A stretch of DNA of 64,000 bases from Ovis canadensis (GCF_042477335.2 NC_091255.1:32838501-32902500); one strand, 5' to 3'. Shown: positions 1 through 24,200, counted from the stretch's first letter. The notes: generated from the sequence alone by a model not told the origin. Made by a program: numbers and translations.

Positions 1-203
1 GAGTCAAGATGCAACTATACCACAGGCAAGCAGCATTTTATACCTCCAAAATGACCTAAAATCTTTTATGAATCAATCTCCAGGTTCTCCTACTATTATT
101 ATTTCAGGGTGCTCCTTGTCCGTCTGCTCTGTCTCCTGCAGACACACACCCCGGCGGGCCTCTCCCCACGCAACCCTGCAGAGTCCTCAGGAAGTCGAGG
201 TCA

Positions 204-10804
<10,601 letters not shown>

Positions 10805-11496
10805 CTGTCCCAGATTCTCCATGGCCCAGGAGGCAGCCTGTGGGCAGCCACCAAGATCAGGCTTATTTCCAGCTGGAGGACTGCATGACCCTGGCCCCCA
10901 CTGCACTTGTTGCAAATGCCCCTGTGAAGCAGGAACCCCCAGAAGTCCAACAGCTGCTGCTCCCAGCCTTCCAGAAAGAAAGCTTTCAGGGTGTAGTAAC
11001 TCCCACCCTAGAGACCCCAGTGGGGAGCAAACCTAGCAGACCCCTGTCCATCAGCCTCCAGAGATGGAAGAGCCCCCAACTTGGATCCACCAGGATAGAT
11101 GGATCACTCACCTTCTCTGGCCTCAGTTGCCTCATCTGTAGAATGGGGGTGCTAACCACTGCCCTGACTCCCCCAAGTTCAGAATAGGGGAAACCAGAAA
11201 GAGTTTATTGCTGGCTATGCATTCGGGAAGGAACTGAGCAGTGAAGATGGTTCAGCCCCAAAGAGCCAAGCAGTCTGCATTCCCAGGAGCAAGGTGGCTG
11301 GCGGAGACCAACACTCACACTCCACAGTGTCCACACTGCATGGTCCCTCGGGTGCCACGTGCCCCTGCCACCAGTCATGCACTTGCCTGCCTTTGCTCTT
11401 TGACCTGGCTGCTGCAACTGTTGAGTTTGTAGGGAGGTTTTTGCACTTTTTGTTATTTTGTAAAATTAGTATATTCAAAGGATCCTGGGGCTGAAC

Positions 11497-13463
11497 TATG
11501 GACAGAGGTTTGTGACATTGTACAGGAGGCAGTGATCAAGACCATCCCCAAGAAAAAGAAATGCAAAAAGGCAAAATGGTTGTCTGAGGAGTCCTTACAC
11601 ATAGCTAAGAAAAGAAGAGAAGATAAAGGCAGAGGAGAAAAGGAAAGATATACCCATCTGAATTCAGAGTTTCAAAGAATAGCAAGGAGAGATAAGAAAG
11701 CCTTCCTCAGTGATCAATACAAAGAAATAGAGGAAAACAATAGAATGGGAAAGACTAGAGATCTCTTCAAGAAAATTAGAGATACCAAGGGAATATTTCA
11801 TGTAAAGATGGACACAATAAAGGGCAGAAATGGTATGGACCTAACAGAAGCAGAAGATATTAAGAAGAAGTGGCAAGAATACACAGAAGAACTATACCAA
11901 AAAGATCTTCAAGACCCAGATAACCATGATGGTGTGATCACTCACCTAGAGCCAGACATTCTAGAATGTAAAGTCAAGTGGGCCTTAGGAAGCATCACTA
12001 TGAACAAAGCTAGTGGAGCTGATGGAATTCCAGCTGAGCTATTTCAAATCCTAAAAGATGATGTTGTTAAAGTGTTGCACTCAATATGCCAGCAAATTTG
12101 GAAAACTCAGCAGTGACCACAGGACTAGAAACAGTCAGTTTTCATTCCAATCCTAAAGAAGGTTAATGCCAAAGAATTTTCAAACTGCCCCACAATTGCA
12201 CTCATCTCACATACTAGCAATGTAATGCTCAAAATTCTCCAAGTTAGACTTCAACAGTACATGAACCAAGAAATTCCAGATGTTAAAACTGAATTTAGAA
12301 AAGGCAGAGGAACCAGAGATCAAATTGCCAACATCTGTTGGATCATAGAAAAAGCAAGAGAGTTCTAGAAAAACATCTACTTCTGCTTTATTGATTATGC
12401 CAAAGCCTTTGACTGTATAGATCACAACAAACTTGAAAATTCTTAAAGAGATGGCAATGCCAGATTACCTTACCTGCCTCCTGAGAAATCTGCATGCAGG
12501 TCAAGAAGCAACAGTTAAAACTGGACATGGAACAACAAACTGGTTCCAAACTGGGAAAGGAGTACGTCAAGGCTATATATTGTCACACTGCTTATTTAAC
12601 TTATATGCAGAGTACATCATGTGAAATGCCAGGCTGGAAGAAGCACAAGGTGGAATCAAGATTGCCAGGAGAAATATCAATAACCTCATATACGCAGATG
12701 ACACCACACTTATGGCAGAAAGTGAAGAGGAACTAAAAAGCCTCTTGATGAAAGCAAAAGAGGAGAGTGAAAAGTTGGCTTAAAACTCAACATTCAAAGA
12801 ATGAAGATCATGGCATCTGGTCCCATCACTTCATGGGAAATAGATGGGGAAGCAGTGACAGACTTTATTTTCTTGGGCTTCAAAATCACTACAGATGGTG
12901 ACTGCAGCCATGCAATTAAACGATGCTTGCTCCTTGGAAGAAAAGCTATGACCAACCTAGACAGCGTATTAAAAAGCAGAGACATTACTTTGCCAACAGA
13001 GGTCCGTCTAGTCAAAGCTATGCAGTAGTCATGCATGGCTGCATGGATGTGAGAACTGGACCATAAAGAAAGCTGAGCACCCAAGAACTGATGCTTTCAA
13101 ACTGTGGTGTTGGAGAAGACTCTTGAGAGTCCCTTGGACAGCAAGAAGATCCAACCAGTCCATTCTAAAGGAAATCAGTCCTGAATATTCATTGGAAGGA
13201 CTGATGCTAAAGTTGAAACTCCAATACTTTGGCCACCTGATGCAAAGAAATGACTCATTGGAAAAGACCCTGGTGCTGGGAAAGATTGAAGGCTGGAGGG
13301 GAAGGGGACGACAGAGGATGAGATGGTTGAATGGCATCACCGACTCGATGGACATAAGTTTGAGCGAGCTCTGGAAGATGGTGATGGACAGGGAAGCCCG
13401 GCATGCAGCAGTCCATGGGGTCACAAAGAATTGGACATGACTGAGCGACTGAACTGAACTGAA
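11497..13463 (+). mobile_element. BovB LINE, 5'-truncated, with 12-bp TSD
   Basis: Encodes the BovB reverse transcriptase region with YADD at about 12690, broken by stops and frameshifts. Ends in repeated GAACT. Flanked by a perfect duplication CTGGGGCTGAAC at 11485-11496 and 13464-13475. Confidence 0.92.
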
Positions 13464-14449
13464 CTGGGGCTGAACGTTTAGACTTTAAGTGATTCAGGGC
13501 TGATGGGCCTTGGACATCTGAACCCCTGGAGTTATACTGGGAGCTGGTGCCAGCACCTATGGCTGTAATCTTGTGTTGATACTGTTCTCTACTCCCTAAC
13601 CTCTACTCCTACTCTTCCCCTCCCAGCTGGGCATTGTCACTCCCTGGTACCCAGTGATGTCCCAGGGGCCCCTCAGGGGCCTTGACCTCCACGGTGCCTC
13701 CACATGCGGTGCTTTTTCCTCCTTCTCCTCTTGTCCAAACCCTGTCACCTCTCAGATGCCACCTCCCCAGTGATGCCATTCCTCACGCCCCCTAACTCCG
13801 CACTGATGATGCCCCCCTCCCCCTCCAGGGTGGCCCAGCTCCTTTCATCCATCCTCATGACCCCCTAAGCACCACGTCCCTGCAGTCTAGCGATTTCTAC
13901 CTGTGGCTCTCCCCCCTGCCCTGTGAACTCCTGGGCAGCAAGCTTGCCTGATCCATCTCTTTATGTGAAAAAGCTGTGCTGGGAAATGAGCAAGATCAGA
14001 TACACACCCTTCTAGCTCCCATTCCCAAAGGAAGTTAGAGAAATTTATGTTCCAGCAGCAGCTGGATTCTGGAAAAACAGCCACTGAAGGAATGGAAGGC
14101 TTCTTCAGCCTGCATGGTCAAGTAAAAGTTCAGGCAGTGAAAACTCAGAGCGCATGGCTGAACTGTGCCAGTAGGTCAGCTGTGATCTGATGCACAGATT
14201 CATACAGGAAAAAAGAAAGGCAGCCTCACCATTTCACAACCTGTGAGCAGGACAGATGCTGACTGTCGGCTCCATTCCCCTCCTGCCTGTTGTTTTGCAT
14301 TCAGGAGGGCCTGAGTCTTTCTCTGATTCATCCATCAGGTAGAAACCTGCCTGCAGGAAGTCTGCCTGGCCACATAAAGCCGCACTTCCAACCGATACTC
14401 ACACGTGCATCCCATCACTCAGCCTCCATCCACTGACACTACCAGGTGG

Positions 14450-14770
14450 CCAGCCCAGTGCTGGGGGCACAGAGAGGACCAAGACTCCATCAGAGACAGA
14501 AAGCAGGGGCCGGCTGGGGCAAGGGGAACCACAGGAGGGCCCAGAGTGCCGAAGACGGCATCATGGAGGAGGTGACAGATGAGCTGGGCCTGGAAGTGAA
14601 ACGAGGCTGGGCTGGGACTAGGGGAGAGGATGAGGAGGCACAGAGTAAGTGATGAAGAAGAAGCCAGTGGGGTCAGAACCAGATGGCTGTCAGCCTTGAA
14701 TGCCAATGAGCAGGATGTGGACATTTTTGCTCAGATGGCAGGAAGCCATGAGAAGCTTCAGAAGCAGGGA
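14450..14770 (+). repeat. Old interspersed repeat, family uncertain
   Basis: GTGCTGGGGGCACAGAGAGG, GAGGAGGTGACAGATGAGCT and GAAGCCATGAG resemble a widespread mammalian fossil repeat that I cannot name with certainty. Confidence 0.3.
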
Positions 14771-14875
14771 CACAAGGCACTGTGCTCCCAGAGACAACTT
14801 CCCATTGAGACCTGTTCGCAGTGTCGGGGAGCCTATTGGCAATTAAAAGGCACAGGAGGCTAATGAGAATAAGAG

Positions 14876-15075
14876 TAGCTGATGATTTGAGCACGTGCTA
14901 TGCAAAGGAAAGCACTGCTCTAACCCTTCACATGCACTCGCTCACTTTACTCCCACATCTCTAAGAGGTAAATGCTTCACAGATGAGGGAACTGAGGCAC
15001 AGAGCAATTATGTGGCTCACCCAAGGTACGCACAGTTAGGGAAAGGTGGAACCTGGATTTGATCCCTGGCCCCAG
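14876..15075 (+). repeat. MIR SINE
   Basis: MIR core: GAGGGAACTGAGGCACAGAGC and ACCTGGATTTGA-type end. Confidence 0.7.
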
Positions 15076-15686
15076 AGCCTCTCCAGCACTCCACCACCCT
15101 TCCCAAAGGCTCAGGACACTTTCTCAGCCATTAAACTCAGCCCCAGACCTCACGCTAAGACCCAGAGGCCAATCAAACCTGGTCCTCCCAGCCCTGGGGC
15201 CAGACAGGTGGGAACAAGGCTCTTCCACTCAGCAGCCCCAATTCTGTAGCACCCTCCAGCTCAAAACAAGCATCCTATGAAGCTGAAAACCTCAAAACAA
15301 ATACAAATAAGGCCCAGGCCATATGCCAGGCCTGGGTCTCCCAGGAATGTTTCCCCTTGGACAAGGCTGGCTATAGAACCAAGAATCGACCTGCTCCCCA
15401 ACTAGCAGCTTTAACAGCCCAGCAAGAGAGCACTCGTGAGCAGAAGCCACCACAAACCTTTCAATGATGTTCTTTTTTACAGCTTTGCCTGTTTCTCTGA
15501 CTGGTCCCAATCTAACCAAATGCAGTAAGCATGAAGCAGCCCACACAGTGCTCCCAGTCAGTCAACAAATTCTGAATCTGCCCTGCAGTGCTGCACCTGA
15601 TTCCCTACTGGAAACCAACCTTCTCCCTGGACAGAGGATGGGACAGGAACTAAAAGGTCAATTGCTCTAGACTAGGAGGGTAAATA

Positions 15687-15892
15687 GGCTTCTCTGGTGG
15701 CTCAGATGGTAAAGAATCTACCTGCCATTCGGGAGACATGGATTTGATCCCTAGGTTGAGAAGATCCCCTTGAATAGGAAATGGCAACCCACTACAGTAT
15801 TCTTGCCTGGAGAATCCCATGGACAGAAGAGCCTGGCAGGCTAGAGTCCATGGGGTCACAAAGAGTCAGACATGACTGAGCGGCTGACACAA
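15687..15892 (+). mobile_element. Bov-tA SINE
   Basis: Plus-strand copy from GGCTTCTCTGGTGGCTCAG to GACTGAGCGGCTGACAC. Confidence 0.85.
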
Positions 15893-16569
15893 CATTTAAG
15901 AAGGTGAACAGGGACAAAATACTTGGCACTGCCAGGCCTGGGCTGTGCCCAGCACGGAGCCCCAGAGCCATGCACCTGTCAGAGTCAAACGTGCTACAGA
16001 GATGGGGGCATTTCCATGATTTAGGGGTGTTTGGTTCAGTTTAACACAAGATTCACAAACTCACCAATCTGGACTGAAGGGTGGTCTTGAGAAAATGACC
16101 CTCCCAGCAAAGACCTGGTTTGGCTTCAGGGTCTTTCTCAACTCCAGAGCCAGGAAGGACACTGCCCACCAGCTGGGACAAGCCTCCCTTCCTCTTTCTT
16201 CAGTCTAGGTGAGACATCCTGGAATACAGGTCTCCCCGTCACCTCTCTGCCCAAAGCATCCCTCTGCATCTGGCCTCCTTGCAGGCTTCTGGGAGCCAGT
16301 CCAGGGCCCAACCCTGATCATGCTCACCCCAGCATCCTACCTGAGCATTTCCTAAGAAGGGATCAGAGCTGGGGACTTTGCAACCCATGGATGTAGAGCC
16401 GGAGGAACCCAACCAAAACCAGAGGTTAGACAAGAATCCAGGGCTCCTTCCTCCTGGTCCAGAATTCCTTCAGTTCAGCGAGGACTACACACTGAATCCT
16501 CCAGCCACAAACCAACTGCCAGCCTCTGCTGCAGCCAAAGCCTCTTGGCCTCAGGATGCCCCTGGCACA

Positions 16570-16745
16570 GATAATATCAGCCTCCATTGTCACTTACCAA
16601 GTACTCACGACTAGCCAGGCCAAGTGCCCTACTGTGCCACAGCCTTTGAGGAAGCTACGGTTATTACCCTCAGTTTTCAGATGAGCCGCCGAGAGGCTCA
16701 TTGAATGACCCATAGTCACACAACTAGAAAAGGCACAGCCCAGCT
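16570..16745 (+). repeat. MIR SINE
   Basis: Degenerate MIR with ATTACCCTCAGTTTTCAGATG and CATAGTCACACAACTAG. Confidence 0.6.
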
Positions 16746-16816
16746 TTAGACGGCTCACTGTGCCATTTCTGAAAGCAAACGCCTGCATTGGCCATCCCGC
16801 TACAAAAGGGACTCAC

Positions 16817-17000
16817 CGGCTCGACGCAGGCACACCCCAGACCTGGCAGGTGCGGCAAGCTTGAAGGCTGTTGTGCTCCAAGGGAGAGCTGAGCTGGTGT
16901 GGTGAGAAGAGCCGCCCCTGCCCTGCCTCCGTGAGGGTCCTCGGCCCCTCCCCAGGCCTCGGCTGCTCTGACTGGCAGGGATGGGCTGTGGGTATGCTCT
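16817..17000 (-). other. Candidate noncoding 5' exon (TRPV1?)
   Basis: On the minus strand a GC-rich segment ends in a strong donor, GTCGAGCCG|GTGAGTC, at 16817/16816. The 5' border is not visible, so the upper coordinate is a guess. Human TRPV1 has noncoding first exons near SHPK, so one is expected between 11 and 34 kb. This is a positional guess only; transcript data would be needed. Confidence 0.2.
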
Positions 17001-17738
17001 GGCAATCAAAGAAAATGTTTCCAGCAACAGTAGCAGCTGCAGTTGCCGAGGCTCCGATTCCCAGAGGACCCCAAAGCCTTTCCCATCATTTTTGCCCTTT
17101 TTTCAGAAACCACTTAGCCGCTGCCCCTCCTCCAACCATGCCAGGGCTACAGTGCACTCAGCCACACACAGCCTAGAACCAGCTAGAGCTGGTGACTTCA
17201 GCTCTCAAGGAAGGAGGGAGGTGCTCAGGCCTCCCAGACCCACTAGCTGGCAGACAGGGCAGTCTGGGGGTAACAGCTCGACAAACAGCATGACCGGAAA
17301 TCTCAAAGCCAGGGCTCTAACACTGCTCCATTTCCCAAATGCGGAAGGAAAGGAAAGGGTCTCGTCACCCATCACACAATTCTGACCTGACAATCAGGGG
17401 CCTCCTGATTTGGGGTGCTGCCTTTGCCACCAACCCTGAGTGACCCAGAGCCAGTCCCTGCCTCTCAAGGGCCTCTCATTCTCCGGGTGCCCAAATCTGG
17501 GGTAGGAATGGCAGCGGGAGCACTTTTGGGTCCAGCCTTTCTCAACTGGAGTTCCTCCCAGAGCCACGGAATACAGAAAACGATGAGGGTTTATTTTCTG
17601 TTTCCTAGTATGACCCTAAAGGAACAGGAAAAAATTCATCATGTCCAATAGGGCTTAATTCCCTTCCAGAAACTGCCTGAGGAAAACCTCAAAGTTTTTC
17701 CCAGTGTGCATACCTTGTAAGGTTGCATAAGGTTCACG

Positions 17739-17943
17739 GGGGCTTTCCAGGAGGCGCAGTGGTAAAGAATCTGCCTGCCAACACAGGAGATGTGGGTTCA
17801 GTTCCTAGGTTGGCAAGATCCCCTGGAGTATGAAATGGCAACCCACTGAAGTATTCTTACCTGGAGAATCCCATGGACAGAAGAGCCTGGAGGGCTACAG
17901 TCTATTGGGTCGTAAAGAGTCGGACACGACAGAATGCTCACGC
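17739..17943 (+). mobile_element. Bov-tA SINE
   Basis: Plus-strand copy from GGGGCTTTCCAGGAGG to GTCGGACACGACAGAATG. Confidence 0.85.
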
Positions 17944-18404
17944 AAAGTTTACACAGGCTGCAGCCCCAAAAGCCCAAGAAGCTGTCCTAGCAGCTACCCA
18001 TGGGAACCCTACAGGACTCCAATAAGTTTCGGGGGAGACACAGCCTGAAAAGAGCAGCCACATGCCAGAAAGGTCCATTGCAACAAGCTCTGACCCCTGA
18101 GTCAGGATGGAAGCGCAGACACTACATGGGTCCTGCATGACTCTCTACAGTTTACCAAGAGCTCTTACCGACCCCTTGCCCAGGCCATGCCACAGCCCTG
18201 CACGGCAGGAGCACGGAGCCTGTCGTACCCATGTTACAGACGAGAAATCTGTGACCTCTAGCAGTTAGATGACTGCCCAGGTCACTGCCTTGGTCGGGCC
18301 AGGAAGCTGGGCCCATTCCACTATGCCCTACCATGCCCCCTGCTTGCACACTTTTCCATGTATATCACTTGTTAGATGCCACTTTAACTTCAGTTTAAAA
18401 GAAA

Positions 18405-18735
18405 CTTGGAACTAATAAGGACCTAGTATAGCACAAAGAACTATTCTCAGTACTAGTTAATGACCTATATGGGAATAGAGTCTAAAAAAGAATGGATGGG
18501 ACTTCCTTGACGGTCGAGTGGTTAAGAGTCTGCACTTCAAGGACAGGAGATGCAGGTTCAATCCCTGGTCAGGGAACTAAGATCCCACATGCCACATGGT
18601 GCAGACAAAAAAAATAAATAAATGAATAAATCAATAAGTGAGTGCGTATGTATGTATATAGAACTGATTCACTTTGCCCTACAGCAGGAAGCTAACACAA
18701 CACTGTAAGTCAACTGTACTCCAATAAAAATTAAT
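18405..18735 (+). mobile_element. L1 tail split by CHR-2 SINE (18499-18610)
   Basis: L1 3' end (AATAAGGACCTAGTATAGCAC) is interrupted by a plus-strand CHR-2 SINE and resumes to TGTACTCCAATAAAAATTAA. Confidence 0.75.
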
Positions 18736-19611
18736 TTTTAAAAACTGAAACTTGGAATTCATTCTTTTGATAAAACATGTATGACATAAGTTACCATTTT
18801 AATAACTTTTAAGTGTACAGATCAAGAGTATTCAATACACTTCAGTATGGAGACTGTGACGGGCCGACAATGGATGAGGTACAGCCCTGGCTCACACACA
18901 GCCTGGGCCCAGCTGGGGTCCCAGCCATGGGCAGCCCCCGGGCACAGGTGGGACACACCTGGGAAAGGTGCTGAGAACACTGGCCAGCCCAGGAGCAATG
19001 TTCAGGAAAGCGGGGGAGGGGAGGGAAGGGGCTACTCCTCTCCTCCGGGCCCGTCCCCTTAGTCTCCAAAGCGATTTCTGCCTCCGGTGAGGACAGCACG
19101 GATCACTAAAGGTGTTCTCTTCACAACAGAGGCACTGAAAGTTGACAGCATCCCGGAGCCTACGTGGTACTGTGCGTGTTCCGAGAGCTGCGGGAGGAAT
19201 CCCGCCCTTCTCTTCCTTCCCTGACCGCTCCTTCTCCATCTCCTTGGTCTCTTGTTGCCAAGCCCTTCTTGCCACACAGGGACCCTTACCTCCTCCTTCT
19301 CTGAGATTCTCACACCTCCAAGAACCCATCTGGCATTCCCAAGATAGTGACTTCACCTGGGGGTCCACCCCAGCCCTCTCCCCTGAGCTCTGTCCCTGCC
19401 TCCTGGAATCTCCAGGTGAAGACCCTGAGCGCCTTCCCCTCAGCACCTTCCAAGGTGGCCTCCACTCCCTGCCCCTCCACATCCCCTTCCCTCCACGCTC
19501 CTGCCTGAAAGGGCACCATCTTCCTTCTGGTCACCAAGCCCAGCATCTTCGTCCTCTCCTCCTCTGCCCTCGCTGTCTGGGCTAAGGCAAAACATCTGAA
19601 AAAGAATGGAC

Positions 19612-19738
19612 GGGACTTCCCTGACGGTCCAGTGGTTAAGAGTCTGCACTTCCAACGCAGGAGACACAGGTTCAATCCCTGGTCAGGAAACTAAGATCCC
19701 ACATGCCACATGGTGCAGACAAAAAAAAAAAAAAATTA
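19612..19738 (+). mobile_element. CHR-2-type SINE
   Basis: GGGACTTCCCTGACGGTCCA to an A-rich end; very like the copy at 18499. Confidence 0.85.
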
Positions 19739-20029
19739 AACATCATCCTGATCTTGCCCCCTCAACTCAACAAGGCCCAACCCCTCCACCTGGCACCCTG
19801 AGTTCACAGCCCCAATCCCCTCCACCACTGTGGTCCACCCCTCCTATCACCTAGACACACCTCCTCTCCAGCCATGCTAACGGTGTCTGCCCTCTGCTCA
19901 AGACCCATCCCACTGGACCCAGGTGGCAGGTGAGACCTATAGACGCTGAGATTCTATCATTCAAATCCCACCTCCTCCAAAGGATGCTTTCCTGGGACTA
20001 TTGGTGCATTTGATCACAGTGCCAGCAAT

Positions 20030-20185
20030 AAAGGCAGGCAGAGTGCCTGGCACTGAGATAAGCAACTTATATGCACTATCTCATCTGACCCTTGCAAAAT
20101 TTCATGAGGTGAATACAACTTTGTGCCCACTTTATAGATGAAGCAATGAAGAGCAGACAGGCCATGTAAACTGCCCAAGGACAGG
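20030..20185 (+). repeat. MIR SINE
   Basis: GTGCCTGGCACTGAGATAAG and ATAGATGAAGCAATGAAG match MIR body. Confidence 0.6.
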
Positions 20186-20720
20186 GACAACTGTCTCACC
20201 GGAGCTTCCTAAAACTTGTACTGCACTGTAACTTCTCTGATGTTTGTATCTGACTTTGCAGATTTCAGTGGCTCCAGGGAGAGACAGTCTCTGACATCCA
20301 TTTCCCGTCTCCAAGCTTAGCTCCATTCTTTTCCCAAAGGTGCGTGCTGGCCTGGCCTTATCTGAACAGCGCCTGCCCTGAGTGGTTCCACTAAAGCTCA
20401 TAAGACAGTATTGAGACAAGACCTCAGGACTGAGCCTTGCCACCATCAGTGTGGTTTCTGAGTCATTATTTTGAAACACAATGTTCTTGGATCTATGTAA
20501 TGATGTATCCATTAAAACTCCTTGTAAGTAGATCATGTTTTTGTAAGGGGGCCCCCTCCAAGTTCCAGTCTGATGGGGACCACAGGCAGCACAGAAAAGC
20601 GCTGGAGGTCTCACAGCACACGGTTGAGCCCAGTCTGGTGTGGCCTAGGCCAAAATTACCGGCATCCCTTATGGCCTCAGTTCTCTGCCCATGTCACCAC
20701 CACGGGGCACACCGACCCCG

Positions 20721-20812
20721 GCAGTTCAGTGGCTCAGTTGTGTCTGACTCTGCGACCCCATGGACTGCAGCATGCCAGGCTTCCCTGGCAATGGGAGACC
20801 CTAGCAATGGGA
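20721..20812 (-). mobile_element. Bov-tA fragment
   Basis: Partial minus-strand copy with GTGTCTGACTCTGCGACCCC. Confidence 0.7.
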
Positions 20813-22086
20813 GACTAATACATTTTCTTCATTGACCTGGGTTCCTCTCAGATTTGAACCCAGACTTTCTGGCACAGCTAAAAGCCAGCAAACTCCCCTG
20901 TGCTAAAAGAGCTGAGTGCTAAAGTCCAGAGGTGTCAGCCTGGCACCTCGGGAGGAGCCAGGTGGGAAGCATGTGGTAGACCCTGCCCAGAAAGACTAGG
21001 GGAGGCACTACTGTAGGTGCCTATAACACCCAAGGTCAGTGACAACACTACTAGTCTTGTCTCAAGCTTTCTAAATCTTGCCCTAAGATTTCTAAATCTC
21101 ATCCTGATTTATGGGTCTTGCCTCCCAAAGGCTCCCAAATGGCTTCAGGGTCCCAGATCCAGAGGGAAAACAGCAAACCAGGAAGAAAACGACCTTCTTT
21201 TCTGCATTTGGTCGGCACATGATTGTCCCTAGGGACCCTCATGACTCAGCTCCCGTGGAGGATGGGGATCTGTGAAAGGGGTCTGCAGACACAGAGCGAG
21301 CTGGCCATCTGAGCTAGGGAGGAAGCAGACACCCTCTTGGCTCCCCCTAGCTGAGCCCTGCCCTGCAGAGCTGGGGCCCTGGGGAGCAACCAGAGCAGAG
21401 CGAGAAGCGAGAAGCGGTTGGAGGGTCAGGGATGCGGGCAGAGAATGGAGGCAGGAGGGAAGAGGCCCGGCTGCACCAGACGCCAGCTGCATGAACTTAG
21501 GCGGTAGCTGAAGCTCCAGGCCTGCTTCTCCAGCCACAAAACAGGTGAGAGCACCTGCCCAGCCTGCTTTCCGGGGTTTTGCTGGGGATTAGCGGGGATA
21601 TGGATGTGAATGGGCTCTGTGAGCTGGTACAGCTCTGGGCAGCCCTGGGGGTTGTACATCTCATTATTCCAGCACGCATCTGCTGACTGCTAAGCTGCAT
21701 CCGGCCATTAGCTTGAGGTGGTGACTAATTGTTTTCTGGTGAAAAAAATAAAAGATTTCCTTAATGTTTCATGAGTCATGCAATGAACATCTCCAGGCCA
21801 AGAACATCTCAGTTTAGAGATGTAGCCTGTTCATCTAATCATGCCTGAGAAGCAGTCAGGCATAACCGACCTTCCTTCCTGAAGCTCACTATGTGGTTTG
21901 TGAGCCCAGAGCGGTGAAGGGTGAATAAGATCATCTGTACCCTCCAGGAGGCGGGGATGGATAAGGAGGGAGACCTGCTAGGCTCTCTCTGATGCTTACA
22001 GGGTGGGGCCTCCCTGTAACCGATACAAGCCTGGGGCCAAGAGGTCATACCAAGAGCAAACACTGAGCAGTGTCCTGGAGGCAGTC

Positions 22087-22322
22087 GTGTGTGTGTGTGC
22101 GTGTGTGTGTGTGTGTGTGTTAGTTGCTCACTTATGTCCAACTCTTTGTAACCCTATGGACTGTAGCCTGCCAGGCTCCTCTGTCCATGGGATTTCTCCG
22201 GGCAAGAATACTGGAGTGGGTTGCCATGCTCTCCTCCAGGAGATCTTCCTGATCCAGGGATTGAACCTGGGTCTCCTGTATTGCAGGCAGATTATTTACC
22301 ATCTGAGCCACTAGGGAAGCCC
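22087..22322 (-). mobile_element. (GT)n repeat and Bov-tA SINE
   Basis: A GT microsatellite at 22087-22120 abuts the 3' end of a minus-strand Bov-tA (22121-22322). Confidence 0.85.
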
Positions 22323-22983
22323 TGGATATGGTCGTCACCAGTGACAAATACGCTGCAGGGTACTGCAGCAGTGACATCAGACCAGGCACAGGGCTCTGCC
22401 CTGGGAGGTGGACATCAGCCCAACTTCAGATGCAGGAGGAGGAGAAAGCAGAGAACACCTAATAGGGACCCTGCCAGCAAGGGACTTTCCTGAGAAAAAA
22501 AAAAAAAGAAATACAGGGAGCATGAAGGACACATAAATGTCATGTTCATGCAGCCAGAGGCCAAGGAGCCGGGTGGGGAAGGTGTGGCCCTGGGAAGGGA
22601 GGTGAGATCAGGAAAGCTGGCGTTCACTCCTCTGCCCCTGGCTGGTTCTGGACTCACCATCTCTCACAGGCTGTTTTCTTGGCCTCTCTAACTGGGACCC
22701 ACCTCCTATAATACCCAGCCTCCAATTCAGAGTCCATGCTGCTGGCTATTCTCCTAAAGCCGGAGAAGCCCCAGTCGGCCCCCTAACCCCGCTACAAGGA
22801 GAAAGTCCAAATCCTCAGTCCGGCATCCACCACACTTACCAACATTCCTAGCCACCACTCCCACGACACCCTTGCATTTGCCCTGCAACCAGGTGACGCA
22901 AGACAATTCATCACACCCTGATCAGACCAATCCCTTGAACATAAATACATTTCCCTAGCCAGACCTCGCTTCCTAGAATGCTG

Positions 22984-23165
22984 AAGAATGTGGGCTCTGG
23001 GTTTGGAATCCTAGCGTTGTGATCTTAGGCGAGTTACTTAACTTTTTGTGTCTCGGTTTCATCAGCTGTGAAGCAGGGATAATATACTCACCTTCTAGGA
23101 TTATCATGACGATCAAATGAGTTCAAACAAGTAGAGTCTAGGTTAGCTTCTAGTCCATCAGAGGC
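22984..23165 (+). repeat. MIR SINE
   Basis: GAATGTGGGCTCTGG, CGAGTTACTTAACTT and GGTTTCATCAGCTGTGAA fit MIR. Confidence 0.7.
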
Positions 23166-23672
23166 ACTCTAACTGGGGTCAATATCGATGGACTGAAACT
23201 CTCTGAGGTTTAGTTCAATGTTGCTTACATGAAGAATGGATCGCTCCTCCTCTGGGCATGTGGGTAAACCTGTGATGGCATTTATTTCATTCTCTAGTGA
23301 TGGGAATTCGACAGCACGTCACTGTGCCTGATAGAACCCCCAGTGCTGAGTAGACGATTCACCTGGGTCTATGCTGTTGACTTTTCAGGCACAGTCTCTA
23401 CCATAGCTGTAGCGGTCAGGGAAAAGTAAGTGAAGCTGTGGTAACAAACAGCCCCCAAATCCCAGCAATATTAAACATCAAAGGTTTATTTCCTAGTCAC
23501 ACCTCGAGTCACTCACTGGGTGAGGACTGTACACCACATTGCCCTCACGTGGGACCCACACCAGCAGAGCCTCCTCTCTGGGACACCTGGGGTCACCTAC
23601 AGCAAAAGGGAGGAAGTGCGGCAAACTTCAACACTTGTTCCAAAGGGCTTCTGCCTGGAAGTGACACACTTC

Positions 23673-24197
23673 AAGAGAGTCGATTCCTAGGCAGGTTTAT
23701 AAGAAGTCTGGGGTCCCTGAGGAGAAGAAAAGGTTCCAGAGCCCTTGAAAAGGAGAAAGGGGAGTGGGGCTCTCAAGGAGAAAAGGACAAAGGTTTGTTT
23801 CTACATCACTTTGTCTTAGTCAGTATAACAATGTTTCTTGCTCGAGGACATGTTTCTCCTTAACAAGAGCCTTCTGACTAATCCTGTCATCTTGAAATGT
23901 ATATTATGGGAGTGGGTCTGGGGAGACCTATATGTTGTTAGTTCTAATCTTGTTCATTTAAGATGTATGTTTTGGGAGTGGGTCTGGTAAAAGTGTATAA
24001 GGCCTTGATAAGACTAGCTGGGGGCACTCTCCATCCCCCTTCTGATGTCTATGTCAGAAGCTTGAAGATTTCTCTGTCCCTCTTCACTGTAATAAAACTC
24101 TGCTATACAAAACTCTTGAGTGACCAAGCCTGGTCCCTGGTCCCAAAGCTAAATCTTCTTCTTCGGAGATCATGAATCCAACATTGTTCAGCTTTCA
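23673..24197 (+). repeat. 5' LTR of the ERV
   Basis: Matches the 3' LTR at both ends (GAGAGTCGATTCCTAGG here, GAGAGTCAATTCCTAGG at the other) and in the R region with AATAAAACTCTGCTATACAAA-type sequence. Ends GCTTTCA just before the primer-binding site. The first bases (TG) are eroded. Confidence 0.8.
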
Positions 24198-24200
24198 TCT

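Larger units (their letters stand above)
13476..23668. other. Region upstream of the TRPV1 ATG, no protein gene seen
   Basis: Besides the listed repeats and the candidate exon near 16817, no coding exon is supported. The open frames are short, lack family resemblance and often overlap repeats. Noncoding TRPV1 exons may hide here. The unique stretch 10838-11484 is likewise blank. Confidence 0.5.

Noticed and set aside
15687..15892. tRNA genes suggested by A/B-box-like sequence in many SINEs
   Set aside because: These are tRNA-derived SINE heads without an intact cloverleaf; no genuine tRNA gene was seen.
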